Below are positions 28,401 to 38,548 of a stretch of 64,000 nucleotides of DNA, one piece after another (position 1 is the stretch's first letter; each line of letters opens with the position of its first letter). The stretch comes from Nitrospiraceae bacterium (GTDB taxonomy: Bacteria; Nitrospirota; Thermodesulfovibrionia; UBA6902). The DNA lies in NCBI GenBank assembly GCA_003599275.1, contig QZJG01000039.1:1-64000 (forward strand), given 5' to 3'. The translations under genes were made by a program, and so were the position numbers. Under the pieces are notes generated by a model that was given only the letters and a program-made list of their open reading frames with translations, made no database searches and was not told where the DNA came from.

Positions 28401-29437
28401 AAAACAAAATTGATGACGGTATTAACATTGGTATCATAGGCTGTAATTATTGGGGCAGGATTTTATTGCGAAATTTGGTGGAGAATGCCGGATGTTGTTC
28501 AAAATTCCGTATTTCCGCCTGTAGCGATTATTATTCATCTAATTTGAAATTTATTGAAGAAAGGTACCCATTTATCAGTATTATCAAGGAACCCGCAGAA
28601 TTGATCAGGAGTCCTAAAATTGATGCGATAGTTATAGCTTCTGATGTGTCTACTCATTATTCCCTTGCAAGGAGGGCGATACTGAATAAAAAGCATCTTC
28701 TTGTGGACAAACTCATTGCCTCAACTTCTATTGAAGCGGAAGAAATAGTTGATTTGTCACATTCCCAAGGAACCATATTAATGGTAACTAACCCGCTTGA
28801 ATACAGTCCTGCGGGAATTAAGATTAAGGAATTACTGGAAAGAAAAAATTTGGGCAAGGTATATTATATTACCTCTTCACGAATGAATTTTGGAATTTAC
28901 CGTCATGATATAAATGTTATATGGGATTTAGCTTATCACGATATTTCTTTACAAAACTGGTGGTTAAAAGAGTTGCCGGAAAATGTATGGGCTACCGGTA
29001 AAAATAGTACATATAAAGGAATGTGTGATACCGCTTTTATAAATATGGAATTTCCGTCCGGTATTATGACAAATATTGGTGTGAGTTGGCTTTCACCCAA
29101 AAAGTTAAGACGAATGGTAATATGCGGAAGTAAAAAGATGCTGGTTTTTGATGACGCAAGGAGTTCCGAGAAAATTCAGGTTTATGATAAAGGCGCTGAA
29201 TTGAAAGACCCTGAGAGCTTTGATGAATTTCAACTTACATATAGGAGCGGAGACGTGCTTTCTCCAAGAATTGATACATATGAACCTTTAACTAAAACGA
29301 TAGAACATTTTTTTGAATGTATTGAGAAAAACAACGACCCAAGAACAAATGGGAAAAACGGAATTCAGGTAATAAAAATTCTTGAAGCAATAGACAGGTC
29401 ATTGATAAACAACGGTCATGTCGAAAAAGTTGTGTAA
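28394..29437 (+). CDS. Gfo/Idh/MocA-family oxidoreductase, copy 2, altered EKP motif
   Basis: A 347-residue tandem paralogue of the preceding gene. It shares TSSR-N-G segments, GIMTNIGVSWLSPKKLRRMV and GSKKMLVFDD with it. The nucleotide loop reads IGIIGCNYWGRILL. The Glu-Lys-Pro motif is changed to LLVDKLIAST, keeping the lysine but losing Glu and Pro, while WDLAYHDISL keeps His-Asp. It may have a different activity, or form a heteromer with copy 1 as a partly inactive subunit. ATG 28394 overlaps the previous stop, so translation is probably coupled. Confidence 0.82.
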   Translation: MLKNKIDDGINIGIIGCNYWGRILLRNLVENAGCCSKFRISACSDYYSSNLKFIEERYPFISIIKEPAELIRSPKIDAIVIASDVSTHYSLARRAILNKKHLLVDKLIASTSIEAEEIVDLSHSQGTILMVTNPLEYSPAGIKIKELLERKNLGKVYYITSSRMNFGIYRHDINVIWDLAYHDISLQNWWLKELPENVWATGKNSTYKGMCDTAFINMEFPSGIMTNIGVSWLSPKKLRRMVICGSKKMLVFDDARSSEKIQVYDKGAELKDPESFDEFQLTYRSGDVLSPRIDTYEPLTKTIEHFFECIEKNNDPRTNGKNGIQVIKILEAIDRSLINNGHVEKVV

Positions 29438-29508
29438 GCAGACTCTTGGTCTGTACATAAAAACTGCACTTTGAAAATTTCACAAAAAATTGAATTCAGA
29501 ACATATCA

Positions 29509-30147
29509 TTGAAATACCTTAACGTCTTTATCGGTATTGATACAGTTTTAGAAGAACCCGTAATAATTGGAAAACCTCCTCGGGGAAGGGAAGAAGGTGA
29601 ATTACAAACCTTTATCGGGGGAAAGGGTATAATCAGGCCCTTTACTACCATATATGCCGGGAACCGTATTGGAGATAATTTTCAAACAGGTCAAGGTGTA
29701 TCAATTAGGGAAGATAATATCATTGGGAACAATGTCAGCATAGGAACAAACAGTGTTTTGGAATTTGGGAACAGAATTGGGAATAATGTCAGAATTCATA
29801 CCGGCTGTTTCCTCGAAATGGTTACTATTGAAGAAGATGTCTTTATCGGGCCCAGTGTAGTTTTCACTGATGATCCCCATCCGATGAATTGTCCTAAATA
29901 TAAAGAATGCCTCGCAGGGGCAACTGTTAAAAGATTGGCCCGTATCGGCGCGAATTCAACTATTTTACCGGGTGTGAAAATCGGAGAGAATTCACTAATC
30001 GGCGCAGGATCGGTTGTGACCCTAAATGTGCCTGATAATGCTGTAGTTGTTGGTAATCCTGCCAAAGTTATTAAATCACTTGATGATATTAAATGTTTTA
30101 AGGGATATTTTGACAAAGTATTTTCCTGGCCGCCTTACACCAGATAA
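29509..30147 (+). CDS. Left-handed beta-helix (hexapeptide) acyltransferase
   Basis: The 212-residue protein is made of repeating hexapeptides with the [LIV]-G-x4 pattern ([42 protein letters not shown]) and a C-terminal [20 protein letters not shown]. Most resemble WbpD/WlbB-type sugar N-acetyltransferases that use acetyl-CoA. The position after the two oxidoreductases and near the aminotransferase supports acetylation of the new amino group. A TTG start at 29509 is used; no strong ribosome site is visible. Confidence 0.85.
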   Translation: MKYLNVFIGIDTVLEEPVIIGKPPRGREEGELQTFIGGKGIIRPFTTIYAGNRIGDNFQTGQGVSIREDNIIGNNVSIGTNSVLEFGNRIGNNVRIHTGCFLEMVTIEEDVFIGPSVVFTDDPHPMNCPKYKECLAGATVKRLARIGANSTILPGVKIGENSLIGAGSVVTLNVPDNAVVVGNPAKVIKSLDDIKCFKGYFDKVFSWPPYTR

Positions 30148-30177
30148 ATTTATTTATCTGGACGCCTGTTACCATTA

Positions 30178-31119
30178 ATGACATATTCTATAGTCATTCC
30201 TACAAAAAACAGGCCAGTTGACCTTCGATACAGTTTGCGATCGATAGTTAATCAGACATTGCTTCCCAAGGAAGTTATTATTATTGATGCCAGTTCCGAT
30301 AGTACAAGCACTGAGAACGAGAGAAGTTGTGCCGAGATATTAGGTAATTGCGTCAAGATGATTTATCAACGCAGCCCTTCCGGAGTTAATAAACAAAGAA
30401 ATACCGGAGCAGATATTGCAACAGCTGAAATAGTTTTTTTCCTTGATGACGACGTCAAGCTTAACAGTGATTACAGCGAGAAGATAATTGAGGTCTACAA
30501 GGCAAAAGGAAACTGTAACGTTGGAGGTGTACAGGGTTGCATCAAGAATTATTATAATGAATCCTGGATCAACCGGGCATATAAGAAATTATTTTTTATG
30601 ACCCGCGTCTCTGTAAACGAAGAAAGCAGATTTTTGCCGTCATTAGGTTATGTTTATATCCTTTCACCAAAAAATATTATCGAAGTCCAGGCAATGCCGT
30701 CATTGATATGCAGCTATTACAGAACGGTATTTAATGAGTTCAGGTTCGATGAAACATTCCACAGATGTACCGACCTGGAAATTTCATACAGAATTTCAAA
30801 AGCATATAAGCTTTATCAGACCCCTTATGCAGTAGCTACACACCATCATACTGAAGAGACGCATATGAACATTAAAAAATTGAATAGGTCATATATCATC
30901 CATATGCATAAATTAATGAAGAAACATATGCCTGGAAGAATAAATAACAAACTCGCCTATTTCTGGAGCATCATTGGGGAATTGATAATGAGTGCTGCCA
31001 AAAGCGGGTTAAAGTTTAATTCTGACGCCTTTATCGGCACTGTTGATGGTCTGAAAACCATTTGTTTGAAAAACGTTGATGTTGAAGTATTTCCAGACGT
31101 GAGTGATTGCCCTAACTAA
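30178..31119 (+). CDS. Glycosyltransferase family 2
   Basis: A GT-A fold enzyme of 313 residues: VIPTKNRPVDLRYSLRSI at the N-terminus, QRNTGADIATAEIVFFLDDD with the DxD-like metal site near residue 90, and a C-terminal half with FDETFHRCTDLEISYR. It transfers a sugar from a nucleotide donor at the cytoplasmic face. It is the only GT2 in the first 43 kb, where all other recognisable sugar-adding enzymes are GT-B. Confidence 0.85.
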   Translation: MTYSIVIPTKNRPVDLRYSLRSIVNQTLLPKEVIIIDASSDSTSTENERSCAEILGNCVKMIYQRSPSGVNKQRNTGADIATAEIVFFLDDDVKLNSDYSEKIIEVYKAKGNCNVGGVQGCIKNYYNESWINRAYKKLFFMTRVSVNEESRFLPSLGYVYILSPKNIIEVQAMPSLICSYYRTVFNEFRFDETFHRCTDLEISYRISKAYKLYQTPYAVATHHHTEETHMNIKKLNRSYIIHMHKLMKKHMPGRINNKLAYFWSIIGELIMSAAKSGLKFNSDAFIGTVDGLKTICLKNVDVEVFPDVSDCPN

Positions 31120-31154
31120 TAATCTCTCCTTAACTTTTCTAACTTGAATATATT

Positions 31155-32345
31155 GTGAAGACCAGGAAGGATTTAAAGTTTACGGCTGTAATGGTTTTTA
31201 TGACCGCGGTAGTTATCATCGCCTTACTTGAAGTGGGTTCCTTCATGCTCATAAAGCGATTAAATTTTTATTTGCCTTTGTCGGTGAACAACTTTTCTTT
31301 TCCCGAGGGCAATAAAAATCCGTTTAGTTATGATTTGGGCTGGGAACCAGTGTATCCTAATGAGTATGGATACCGAGGACAATCAAAGGACGTCGGTAGT
31401 GCGATACTGAGTTTGTTTGGAGACAGTTTTGTTAAGGGCCACTCGGACATCGAAAAATCATGGGCACACCTTCTGGAACAGAAGCTGGGAATGACCGTTC
31501 TGAATTTCGGCGTCGGCGGATACGGCACCGATCAGTCCTATTTGAGATTTGAAAAAAGATATGTTGGGGAAATTAAAACACCTTACGTATTACTGGGGAT
31601 AATGTCCGAGAACATTGCGAGAATTGTAAATAGATACCGCGGTTTTTATATGAGAAGATCCAGTTTATATTTCACAAAGCCAATGTTTTCACGAGGCAAA
31701 GACGGGACCGTTACATTAATCCCCAATCCTGTTAAATCTTATTCAGAGATGGTATTACTTAAGGATATAAATTTCTTGAGAAAGATTGGCGAAGGAGACT
31801 ACTGGTACAACTATTTTGATAATTATGGGCTGAATAGAGAAGTCCATACTCCTTATTTTTATTTTTTGATTAAGGCGTTACCTTATTATTATAAATATTT
31901 TTATGAAATCAAGATGACAGATCGAACTGACTATTACGATATGTATGACGATCCCGAGATTTTATCGTTGATGGAGGATATTATCTTCAAATTTATAACA
32001 AGAGCCCGGGAAAACAATTCAATACCTATTATTTTATTTTTCCCCAATTCTCTGGATATGGTCAATTATAAGAAAAAGGGAAATACTGTCTATCATGGTT
32101 TTTATCTGCAAATCAAAAACAGACATCCAATGACGATGGATGCACTGGATTATTTTGTTCCTCACATCGGGCATAATGTGGATGTTAATGCATTTTTCAG
32201 GTCGGATGGGGATGGACATTATGGCTTTAAAGGAGAACGTATTATTGCTGACGGTCTTTATCAGGATATAACAAGGTTGGATCGTGATAATAATTTCGTT
32301 GGGAATATTAGCAGGACTGCCGTGGATGATATTAAAACCAATTGA
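31155..32345 (+). CDS. Membrane-anchored SGNH/GDSL-type protein
   Basis: One N-terminal membrane segment (about residues 10-33) leads to a periplasmic domain. It carries LFGDSFVKG (block I Ser), FGVGGYGTDQS (block II-like Gly), GIMSENI, and DGDGHYGFKG near the C-terminus, the Asp-x-x-His pair of SGNH enzymes. Such proteins esterify or de-esterify polysaccharides in the periplasm. GTG 31155 is the start. With the broken SGNH gene at 6209 this suggests that the polymer carries acyl groups. Confidence 0.75.
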   Translation: MKTRKDLKFTAVMVFMTAVVIIALLEVGSFMLIKRLNFYLPLSVNNFSFPEGNKNPFSYDLGWEPVYPNEYGYRGQSKDVGSAILSLFGDSFVKGHSDIEKSWAHLLEQKLGMTVLNFGVGGYGTDQSYLRFEKRYVGEIKTPYVLLGIMSENIARIVNRYRGFYMRRSSLYFTKPMFSRGKDGTVTLIPNPVKSYSEMVLLKDINFLRKIGEGDYWYNYFDNYGLNREVHTPYFYFLIKALPYYYKYFYEIKMTDRTDYYDMYDDPEILSLMEDIIFKFITRARENNSIPIILFFPNSLDMVNYKKKGNTVYHGFYLQIKNRHPMTMDALDYFVPHIGHNVDVNAFFRSDGDGHYGFKGERIIADGLYQDITRLDRDNNFVGNISRTAVDDIKTN

Positions 32346-32443
32346 TTTATCCTGAAATCGGATGTCTCAGGCCCTCGATTGGCTTTATGAAAATATCATA
32401 ATAGAAGTTTCATGACGGGCAGGCCTAATAATAAATAGATAAT

Positions 32444-33982
32444 ATGAAAAAAGATGACGCAACAACTGATAGAGAGCATCTTTCAAAAATTGCCAAAAAT
32501 GCAGGTATCAGCGGCATTGGCGAAATTGTTTTCAACATAATAGGATACGCTACGAGCATTGTAATTACACGCAGCGTAGGCGCTTCTGTATATGGAGTTT
32601 TTAGTCTTGCAAATATCATTGTTTGGGTTGCCCAGATATTTTCATCCGCAGGTATGAGTGAAGGTGTGCTTCGGTTTGTTGCCTTTTATAAAGGCAGGGA
32701 TGATATGCCGCGTATGAAAGGATCGCTTATATTCGGTTCACGGGTGTCATTGGTCTTAAGCTTATTTTTTATGGTGGGCTTGTATTGCACTGCCGATTTA
32801 ATGGCCGACAGGTTATTTCACGATCCCGATGTCGCATTTTCCGTGAAAGTTCTGATCATATCACTTCCCTTTTTAACGCTTGGGGAATTATGGTTGAGGG
32901 CCATTCAATCACTTCAGGCCGTAAAGTATCAGGTGTATATTCAAAAGTTCTATCAGCCGATTATTAAAATTGCGGTCCTGACAATCTTGTTTTTTGCAGG
33001 CTTGAAGTTAGTCGGGCTCCTGATAGCCAGCGTTGTATCGGTATTCTTCGGTTTTGTGCTTGCGCTGCTGTATCTGACGCGATTGTATCCTTTTCACAGG
33101 GGAGTGCCAAAGCCGGTATATGAAAAAAGAGAAATGATACATTTTTCATTACCTCTTTCAATGACTCAACTTCTGGGTGTGATGACATTTTATATCGATT
33201 CTCTTATGCTGGGGTATTTCAAAACCACCACTGAGGTGGGAGTATATACGGTAGTCACGCGCCTGGCTATTTTGATTATATTGCCGCTGACTGCTGTCAA
33301 TACAATATTTGCTCCAATGATCTCCGAATTTTATAGCAAGCAGCAGATGAATAGGTTAGCAGCTTTGTTTAAAACCGCAACCAAATGGATATTTGTTCTC
33401 AGCTTTCCGGTATTTCTGGTCCTGGTTTTGTTTGCTGAGCCCATAATGGGAATTTTCGGGACAGGTTTCGTAATAGGTTCAATAGCTTTGATAATTCTTG
33501 CCTGTGGAGAACTGGTGAATGCCGGCGTTGGCTCTGTCGGTTATATGCTGATGATGACCGGGCGGGCCAAGATTGTTATGCTAAATTCCATTGTTTTCTG
33601 CATACTTAATATTGTACTCAATTATTTGTTGATTCCGCCCCATGGCATTATAGGAGCAGCAATAGCAACAGGGACATCACTTGCAATTGTCAACATTATG
33701 AGAGTAATAGAAGTGTATGTATTGCTGAATATTCAGCCTTTCAAACTGAATTATTTGAAGCCTTTGCTGTCCGGTCTTATTTCCTGTTTTCTTGTGTATT
33801 TCGTAAGGGACTATTTCAAGGCAAGTTCGTTGATAGCGGTTGTTGTGCAAATATTTTTCTTCCTTGCATTATATGGCATTTTTATGTTTCTATCGAAATT
33901 AGACGAAGATGATGAATATATTCTTAATTTAATATACACAAAGGTAGCTAATGCCAGGGCGGTTGTATTTAATTCGGAATAA
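32444..33982 (+). CDS. Polysaccharide flippase, Wzx-like (MOP superfamily), copy 2
   Basis: A 512-residue polytopic protein with about 14 hydrophobic segments. It starts KNAGISGIGEIVFNIIGYAT and has the family's YGVFSLANIIVWVAQIF and GVYTVVTRLAIL segments. It is only distantly similar to copy 1 at 3404. It probably exports the second lipid-linked repeat unit. The surrounding genes (SGNH, ArnT-like, phosphodiesterase) act outside or at the membrane. Confidence 0.85.
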   Translation: MKKDDATTDREHLSKIAKNAGISGIGEIVFNIIGYATSIVITRSVGASVYGVFSLANIIVWVAQIFSSAGMSEGVLRFVAFYKGRDDMPRMKGSLIFGSRVSLVLSLFFMVGLYCTADLMADRLFHDPDVAFSVKVLIISLPFLTLGELWLRAIQSLQAVKYQVYIQKFYQPIIKIAVLTILFFAGLKLVGLLIASVVSVFFGFVLALLYLTRLYPFHRGVPKPVYEKREMIHFSLPLSMTQLLGVMTFYIDSLMLGYFKTTTEVGVYTVVTRLAILIILPLTAVNTIFAPMISEFYSKQQMNRLAALFKTATKWIFVLSFPVFLVLVLFAEPIMGIFGTGFVIGSIALIILACGELVNAGVGSVGYMLMMTGRAKIVMLNSIVFCILNIVLNYLLIPPHGIIGAAIATGTSLAIVNIMRVIEVYVLLNIQPFKLNYLKPLLSGLISCFLVYFVRDYFKASSLIAVVVQIFFFLALYGIFMFLSKLDEDDEYILNLIYTKVANARAVVFNSE

Positions 33983-34009
33983 CCCTCCCTGGAGCAAGGT
34001 AACCACTCC

Positions 34010-35563
34010 GTGTCAATAAATAAAAATATATATTTTCCCGCAGGAGTTCTAATTGCATCCCTCATCTATTATCTAAGTTATGCAAGTTATGGGTTCCTTG
34101 TAGATGATTGGGGGATGATTGTTGTGGCGGCGGAGCAGTTTTTGGAGGGAAAGGTTTTTTACAGGGATTTTAGTATCCTGTATACGCCTGGAATATATCT
34201 TTATACTGCTCTTGCATTCAAGATGTTTGGGAAATCCCTGTATTCCGCCATGATCGCCTGGAGCATTCTCCGGGCTTTGAGTTGCGTTCTAATATATTTA
34301 ATTGGTCTGAAGTTTGTGCCTCGAAAACTCGCTCTTATATTGCCGCTGTTTCTCTTGTTAGTACCCGGGGCACTCCATAAGAGTTTTTTTATTTTCTTTG
34401 CACTTCTCAATTCTCTTCTTCTTGTGGAAGCAATGGCGACAGACAGGAAAAGTTTCTATATACTGTCAGGGATAGTTTCAGCAATTACGTTAATTTTCAG
34501 GGTAGATCTCTTCGGTTTCTTTGCTATAGGTTTGGTCACAGTCCATATTTTGGGAATATGGTGGTCTGGAAAAATGGCGATGGATTTCTCCCAATTGAAG
34601 AAGCCATTGAAAAACATATTTTTCTGGGGGGTCGGAGTTGCGATAGGCATTTCCCCTTTTGCGTTTTATCTGTATTCCAATTCAGCATTGGTCGAGGCCT
34701 ATCGCCAAAGCTCCGGTTACACGACAAGTATGAGAAATGTATGGTTTGAGCTGCCGCCGTTGAGCCAAATTATTTCTTCGAAATTTGCTGCCATTAAATA
34801 TCTGGGAGTAATCATCCCCTTTTTCCTTTATTTTCTCGCTGCCATCAGCATGATCAGCATTGCAAGAATGTTCAACGAAGTGGATAGAAAACTTCTTGTT
34901 CTCTTTTTATTCGGATGTATGATGTTAAATCAAGTCATTATATGGCCCGGTTTTGGACGTATATCTTTGGTGCTGCCGCCGGTACTTGTAGCAACCGTCT
35001 ATTTAATCTATAGATATTACACGACCACCAGAGGCAGATTGCATTCAATGGGACTGCTGATTCATACTGTACCACTTTTCGGGATGAGCCTTGTAATAGC
35101 CGTATTTATATTGTTCAGTTGCTATACAGCGGATATTTATTCTAACGGATCGGTATTCAGATTATTCAGGGATAAAAATACAGCGTTGCTGACCGACCCC
35201 AGATTACAGGTTTATGCTGACCATCAAGAGGCGGAACAGTTTATGAAGGTCAGTGACGCTATACGCAGGATGACAGACGAGTCTGAATATGTTTTCACTT
35301 TTCCGAATAATTCCCTTATGTATCATTTCGTAACAGGACGAAGGAAATTGGAAAAATTCAGTTTGATCTCGGAATATCTAAAGTCGGAGGAAAAACAGCG
35401 GGAAGTAATACGGCTGTTGGAGGAAAAGAAAGTAAGGCTGGTTGTTTCGGACTTGTCAAACGGACGGGAGTATCTTGCTCCCATCGTACATGAGTATATC
35501 AAGGGGCATTATGAACCGAAGCAGGCAATAGGTTCCATATCGTTTCTTGTAAAAAAACAGTAA
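34010..35563 (+). CDS. ArnT/PMT-like membrane glycosyltransferase
   Basis: A 517-residue protein with about ten membrane segments. The first periplasmic loop contains FLVDDWGMIVVAAEQFLEG with the acidic pair typical of GT-C enzymes, followed by YRDFSILYTPGIYLYTALAF. GT-C enzymes of the GT39/GT83 type transfer sugars from polyprenyl-phosphate donors on the periplasmic side. A GTG start at 34010 follows a weak purine stretch. It probably adds a side sugar to the assembled unit. Confidence 0.75.
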   Translation: MSINKNIYFPAGVLIASLIYYLSYASYGFLVDDWGMIVVAAEQFLEGKVFYRDFSILYTPGIYLYTALAFKMFGKSLYSAMIAWSILRALSCVLIYLIGLKFVPRKLALILPLFLLLVPGALHKSFFIFFALLNSLLLVEAMATDRKSFYILSGIVSAITLIFRVDLFGFFAIGLVTVHILGIWWSGKMAMDFSQLKKPLKNIFFWGVGVAIGISPFAFYLYSNSALVEAYRQSSGYTTSMRNVWFELPPLSQIISSKFAAIKYLGVIIPFFLYFLAAISMISIARMFNEVDRKLLVLFLFGCMMLNQVIIWPGFGRISLVLPPVLVATVYLIYRYYTTTRGRLHSMGLLIHTVPLFGMSLVIAVFILFSCYTADIYSNGSVFRLFRDKNTALLTDPRLQVYADHQEAEQFMKVSDAIRRMTDESEYVFTFPNNSLMYHFVTGRRKLEKFSLISEYLKSEEKQREVIRLLEEKKVRLVVSDLSNGREYLAPIVHEYIKGHYEPKQAIGSISFLVKKQ

Positions 35564-35651
35564 GCTTGGAATTGATTTTTAATTATTAACTTGCTCGAAT
35601 TCGACTGTATTTAAATCATGATTCCCATCCGTTATGGAGAGGATAATCGGC

Positions 35652-37274
35652 ATGCATGGAAATAACAAAAAAGTAATCGTAGTGGGTTTGGATGGAGCAA
35701 CGTTCACTCTTTTAGAACAGTTTGTGCAAGAAGGCAGGATGCCGAATTTCCAGAAAATACTTAGGGAAGGTGTTTCGGGAATTTTGCAGTCAACAGTTCC
35801 ACCTGTTACCGCGCCTGCGTGGTGTTCGTTTGCGACAGGGAAAAATCCGGGGAAGCACGGTGCTCATGATTTTATAGTGAAAAATAAAGATAACGAAATG
35901 GTGATAATCAACAGTCAGCGAATAAAAGGAAAGAAAATCTGGGACATATTGGGTGACTATAATAAGAAAGTAGGCGTTATTCATTTTCCCATCAGTTATC
36001 CTCCTGAGAAGGTGAACGGTTTTATGTTATCCGGATTTATTTCCCCCCCCAATAAGAAAAATTATTCGTATCCGGAAGAACTGTATCCCGATCTGCTGAA
36101 AGAAACAGGCGAATATATTTTCAATGTGAAAGTCCCTGAGAAAAAGAATTGGCAACAGACGGGCCTGGAAGATATAAGACCGTTTATAGACAAACTTTAT
36201 CATGAAACCGAATTGCGGTATAAAGCTTACAGGTATTTGAAAAGGAAGCACGACTGCGATTTTTGGTACCTGTTGTTCATGAGCTTTGACAAGATTCAGC
36301 ATGTCCTGTGGAAATTTCTGGATATTAACTGTAGAAATCATGACCGGGGAAAGATATTTGATTATATTATTAAGTGCTATGAGCAGATTGACGGAATTTT
36401 AGGTCATATTCTAAGTGAATTGGACAATAATACGTCAATGATTGTTCTTTCCGATCATGGTTTTGGCCCCAAAGATAAATGGTTATATGTTAATGTTTGG
36501 CTGGAAAAAAATGGTTTTCTACAAAAAAATCTTGTGAAACTGGTGAAAGAGAAGGTCAAAGAGAAGTTAGGTTTCAGGAGTGGAAAATATTTTGAAGGGA
36601 TTCCTGCTCCGACAGTGAAAAGACATGAATTTTTAAATTTGCAGCGGACGAAAGCATACTCACCTAACTCTTCATCCTATGGAATATTTATTAATTTGAA
36701 AGGCAGGGAAAAGAGCGGGATTGTTGAGAAAGGGAAGGACTATGAAAGGCTGAGAAATGAACTTAGGGACAGGCTGTTATCGTATAAAGATGATGAGACG
36801 GGAACCAATGTGATTGATGAAGTATATTTTTCAGACCAAATTTATCATGGCCCGTTCCAGCAGAACGCGCCGGATCTGATTTTATGCCCAGCATATGGGT
36901 ATATGATTATTGATTCTTTTTCAGTGTCCGGCAAGTGTCTTGTGAAGGTGGATGTCCCTGAGGGCACTCATCGCCCTGAAGGAATTTTCATCGCTGCCAA
37001 CAATAAGGATCTCATGCACGGAGCGAGGATCAACGATATCAATATTATTGATATCGCGCCAACCATTTTATACCTGATGGGGTTACCCATTCCGTCTGAC
37101 ATGGATGGAAAGATCATTGCGCCGATGTTTAATGATGCATTTTTGAAATCGAACTCTCCTGTATTTACGGAGTCTGAAGCCGGAACCATAGCGTCAGCGA
37201 ATGAAGATGTTTATAGTGAAGAGGATGACAAGCAGATAAGAGACAGCCTGAAAGGGCTCGGATATCTTGATTGA
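35652..37274 (+). CDS. Alkaline phosphatase-superfamily phosphodiesterase
   Basis: A 540-residue protein of the type I phosphodiesterase/nucleotide pyrophosphatase branch. Motifs are VVGLDGATFTLLEQF (first metal Asp), PPVTAPAWCSFATGKNPGKHG around the nucleophile Thr, MSFDKIQHVLW, and VLSDHGFGPKDKW with metal-binding Asp-His. No signal peptide is evident, so it may act in the cytoplasm. GGAGAGG before ATG 35652 favours that start over 35634. The likely substrate is a phosphodiester in a lipid or sugar carrier; it cannot be named from sequence. Confidence 0.83.
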   Translation: MHGNNKKVIVVGLDGATFTLLEQFVQEGRMPNFQKILREGVSGILQSTVPPVTAPAWCSFATGKNPGKHGAHDFIVKNKDNEMVIINSQRIKGKKIWDILGDYNKKVGVIHFPISYPPEKVNGFMLSGFISPPNKKNYSYPEELYPDLLKETGEYIFNVKVPEKKNWQQTGLEDIRPFIDKLYHETELRYKAYRYLKRKHDCDFWYLLFMSFDKIQHVLWKFLDINCRNHDRGKIFDYIIKCYEQIDGILGHILSELDNNTSMIVLSDHGFGPKDKWLYVNVWLEKNGFLQKNLVKLVKEKVKEKLGFRSGKYFEGIPAPTVKRHEFLNLQRTKAYSPNSSSYGIFINLKGREKSGIVEKGKDYERLRNELRDRLLSYKDDETGTNVIDEVYFSDQIYHGPFQQNAPDLILCPAYGYMIIDSFSVSGKCLVKVDVPEGTHRPEGIFIAANNKDLMHGARINDINIIDIAPTILYLMGLPIPSDMDGKIIAPMFNDAFLKSNSPVFTESEAGTIASANEDVYSEEDDKQIRDSLKGLGYLD

Positions 37275-38533
37275 ATTATAGTGATGTGAATATTCTCCTT
37301 ATCAACAAATATCATTATTCCCGCGCAGGCGTTGAAACGGTTTACTTCAATACCGCAAGATTGCTGGAGTCCCACGGTAATAAATTAGTTTATTTCTCAA
37401 TGGACCATCCCGGAAATGAGCCATGCGAAACAGGCAGGTTTTTCGTTCCTTATGTGGACCTGAATGTCCGGCATGGTATTTTAGATCAAGTTAAGATTGC
37501 AGGGAGACTACTTTATTCTTTCAAGGCACGAAATAATCTGGCAGCGCTGCTGGATAATAATCATGTTGACATTGCGCATTTGCATGACATATGTCATCAA
37601 ATTTCACCGTCAATCCTTCATGAATTGAAGAAAAGAAAAATACCGGTAGTCATGACGCTTCACGATCCAAAACTTGTATGTGCTTCATATTACCTTTTTG
37701 CAGGCGGCAAACCATGCGAAGCTTGTTGCAATGGAAAATATTTCATGACTGTCAAGAAGAAGTGTGTTAAGGATTCATTTGCCAAAAGTATTTTGTCTGC
37801 TCTCGAAATGTATTTACACCATGTGATACTTGACATATATGGAAATGTTGATGTTTTTATTTCTCCCAGTCTTTTCCTTAAAAATAAAGTTCTGGAAATG
37901 GGTTTTAAAAGAAATATTGTGCATCTTTATAATTTTATCTATATTCAGGCGGATGGACCTGATAATGAAAGCGTCCCTGACGATGAAAAGAACACAGTCG
38001 CTTATGTCGGCAGACTTTCATATGAGAAGGGTTTGCTTACTCTTCTCGATGCAGCTCGCCTTACAGAAAATATGGGGGTACAGGTAAAGATTATAGGAGA
38101 CGGGCCGCTAAAAGAAAAGCTTCATAATAAAGTTAAATCGGAACAAATAAAGAATGTGATCTTTTTAGGTCATCTCAAAAAGGACACCCTCTATAAAGAA
38201 GTTAAAAAGAGCGCGGCTGTTGTCCTTCCATCAGAGTGTTATGAAAATAATCCATTGTCTGTTATCGAAGCATTTTCATTAAGCAAACCTGTTATAGGCT
38301 CAAGATTGGGAGGAATTCCGGAGCTTGTTAAAGATAATGAAAGAGGTTTGACTTTTAAACCGGGAGATGCAAAAGATTTGAGTCTAAAGATCGAGTATCT
38401 TATGGAGAATCCGGACAAGGCGGAGATGATGGGGAAAAATGCAAAAGCTTTTGTTGAAGAGGAGTTAAGTCCGGATAAATATTACGTGAAATTAATGGAA
38501 ATTTATAAGGAAGCTTTAAAAAAATCAAATTAA
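37271..38533 (+). CDS. Glycosyltransferase family 4 (paralogue of 14790-16031)
   Basis: A GT-B enzyme (420 aa) with INKYHYSRAGVETVYFNTAR at the acceptor loop, AYVGRLSYEKGLLTLLDAA, and the E-x7-E motif in CYENNPLSVIEAFSLSKPVIG followed by LGGIPELVKDN. The ending (LSPDKYYVKLMEIYKEAL) mirrors that of the gene at 14790. TTG 37271 overlaps the stop of the phosphodiesterase gene, so translation is probably coupled. The sugar is unknown. Confidence 0.85.
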   Translation: MNYSDVNILLINKYHYSRAGVETVYFNTARLLESHGNKLVYFSMDHPGNEPCETGRFFVPYVDLNVRHGILDQVKIAGRLLYSFKARNNLAALLDNNHVDIAHLHDICHQISPSILHELKKRKIPVVMTLHDPKLVCASYYLFAGGKPCEACCNGKYFMTVKKKCVKDSFAKSILSALEMYLHHVILDIYGNVDVFISPSLFLKNKVLEMGFKRNIVHLYNFIYIQADGPDNESVPDDEKNTVAYVGRLSYEKGLLTLLDAARLTENMGVQVKIIGDGPLKEKLHNKVKSEQIKNVIFLGHLKKDTLYKEVKKSAAVVLPSECYENNPLSVIEAFSLSKPVIGSRLGGIPELVKDNERGLTFKPGDAKDLSLKIEYLMENPDKAEMMGKNAKAFVEEELSPDKYYVKLMEIYKEALKKSN

Positions 38534-38548
38534 CACAGGAGGTTAAGG

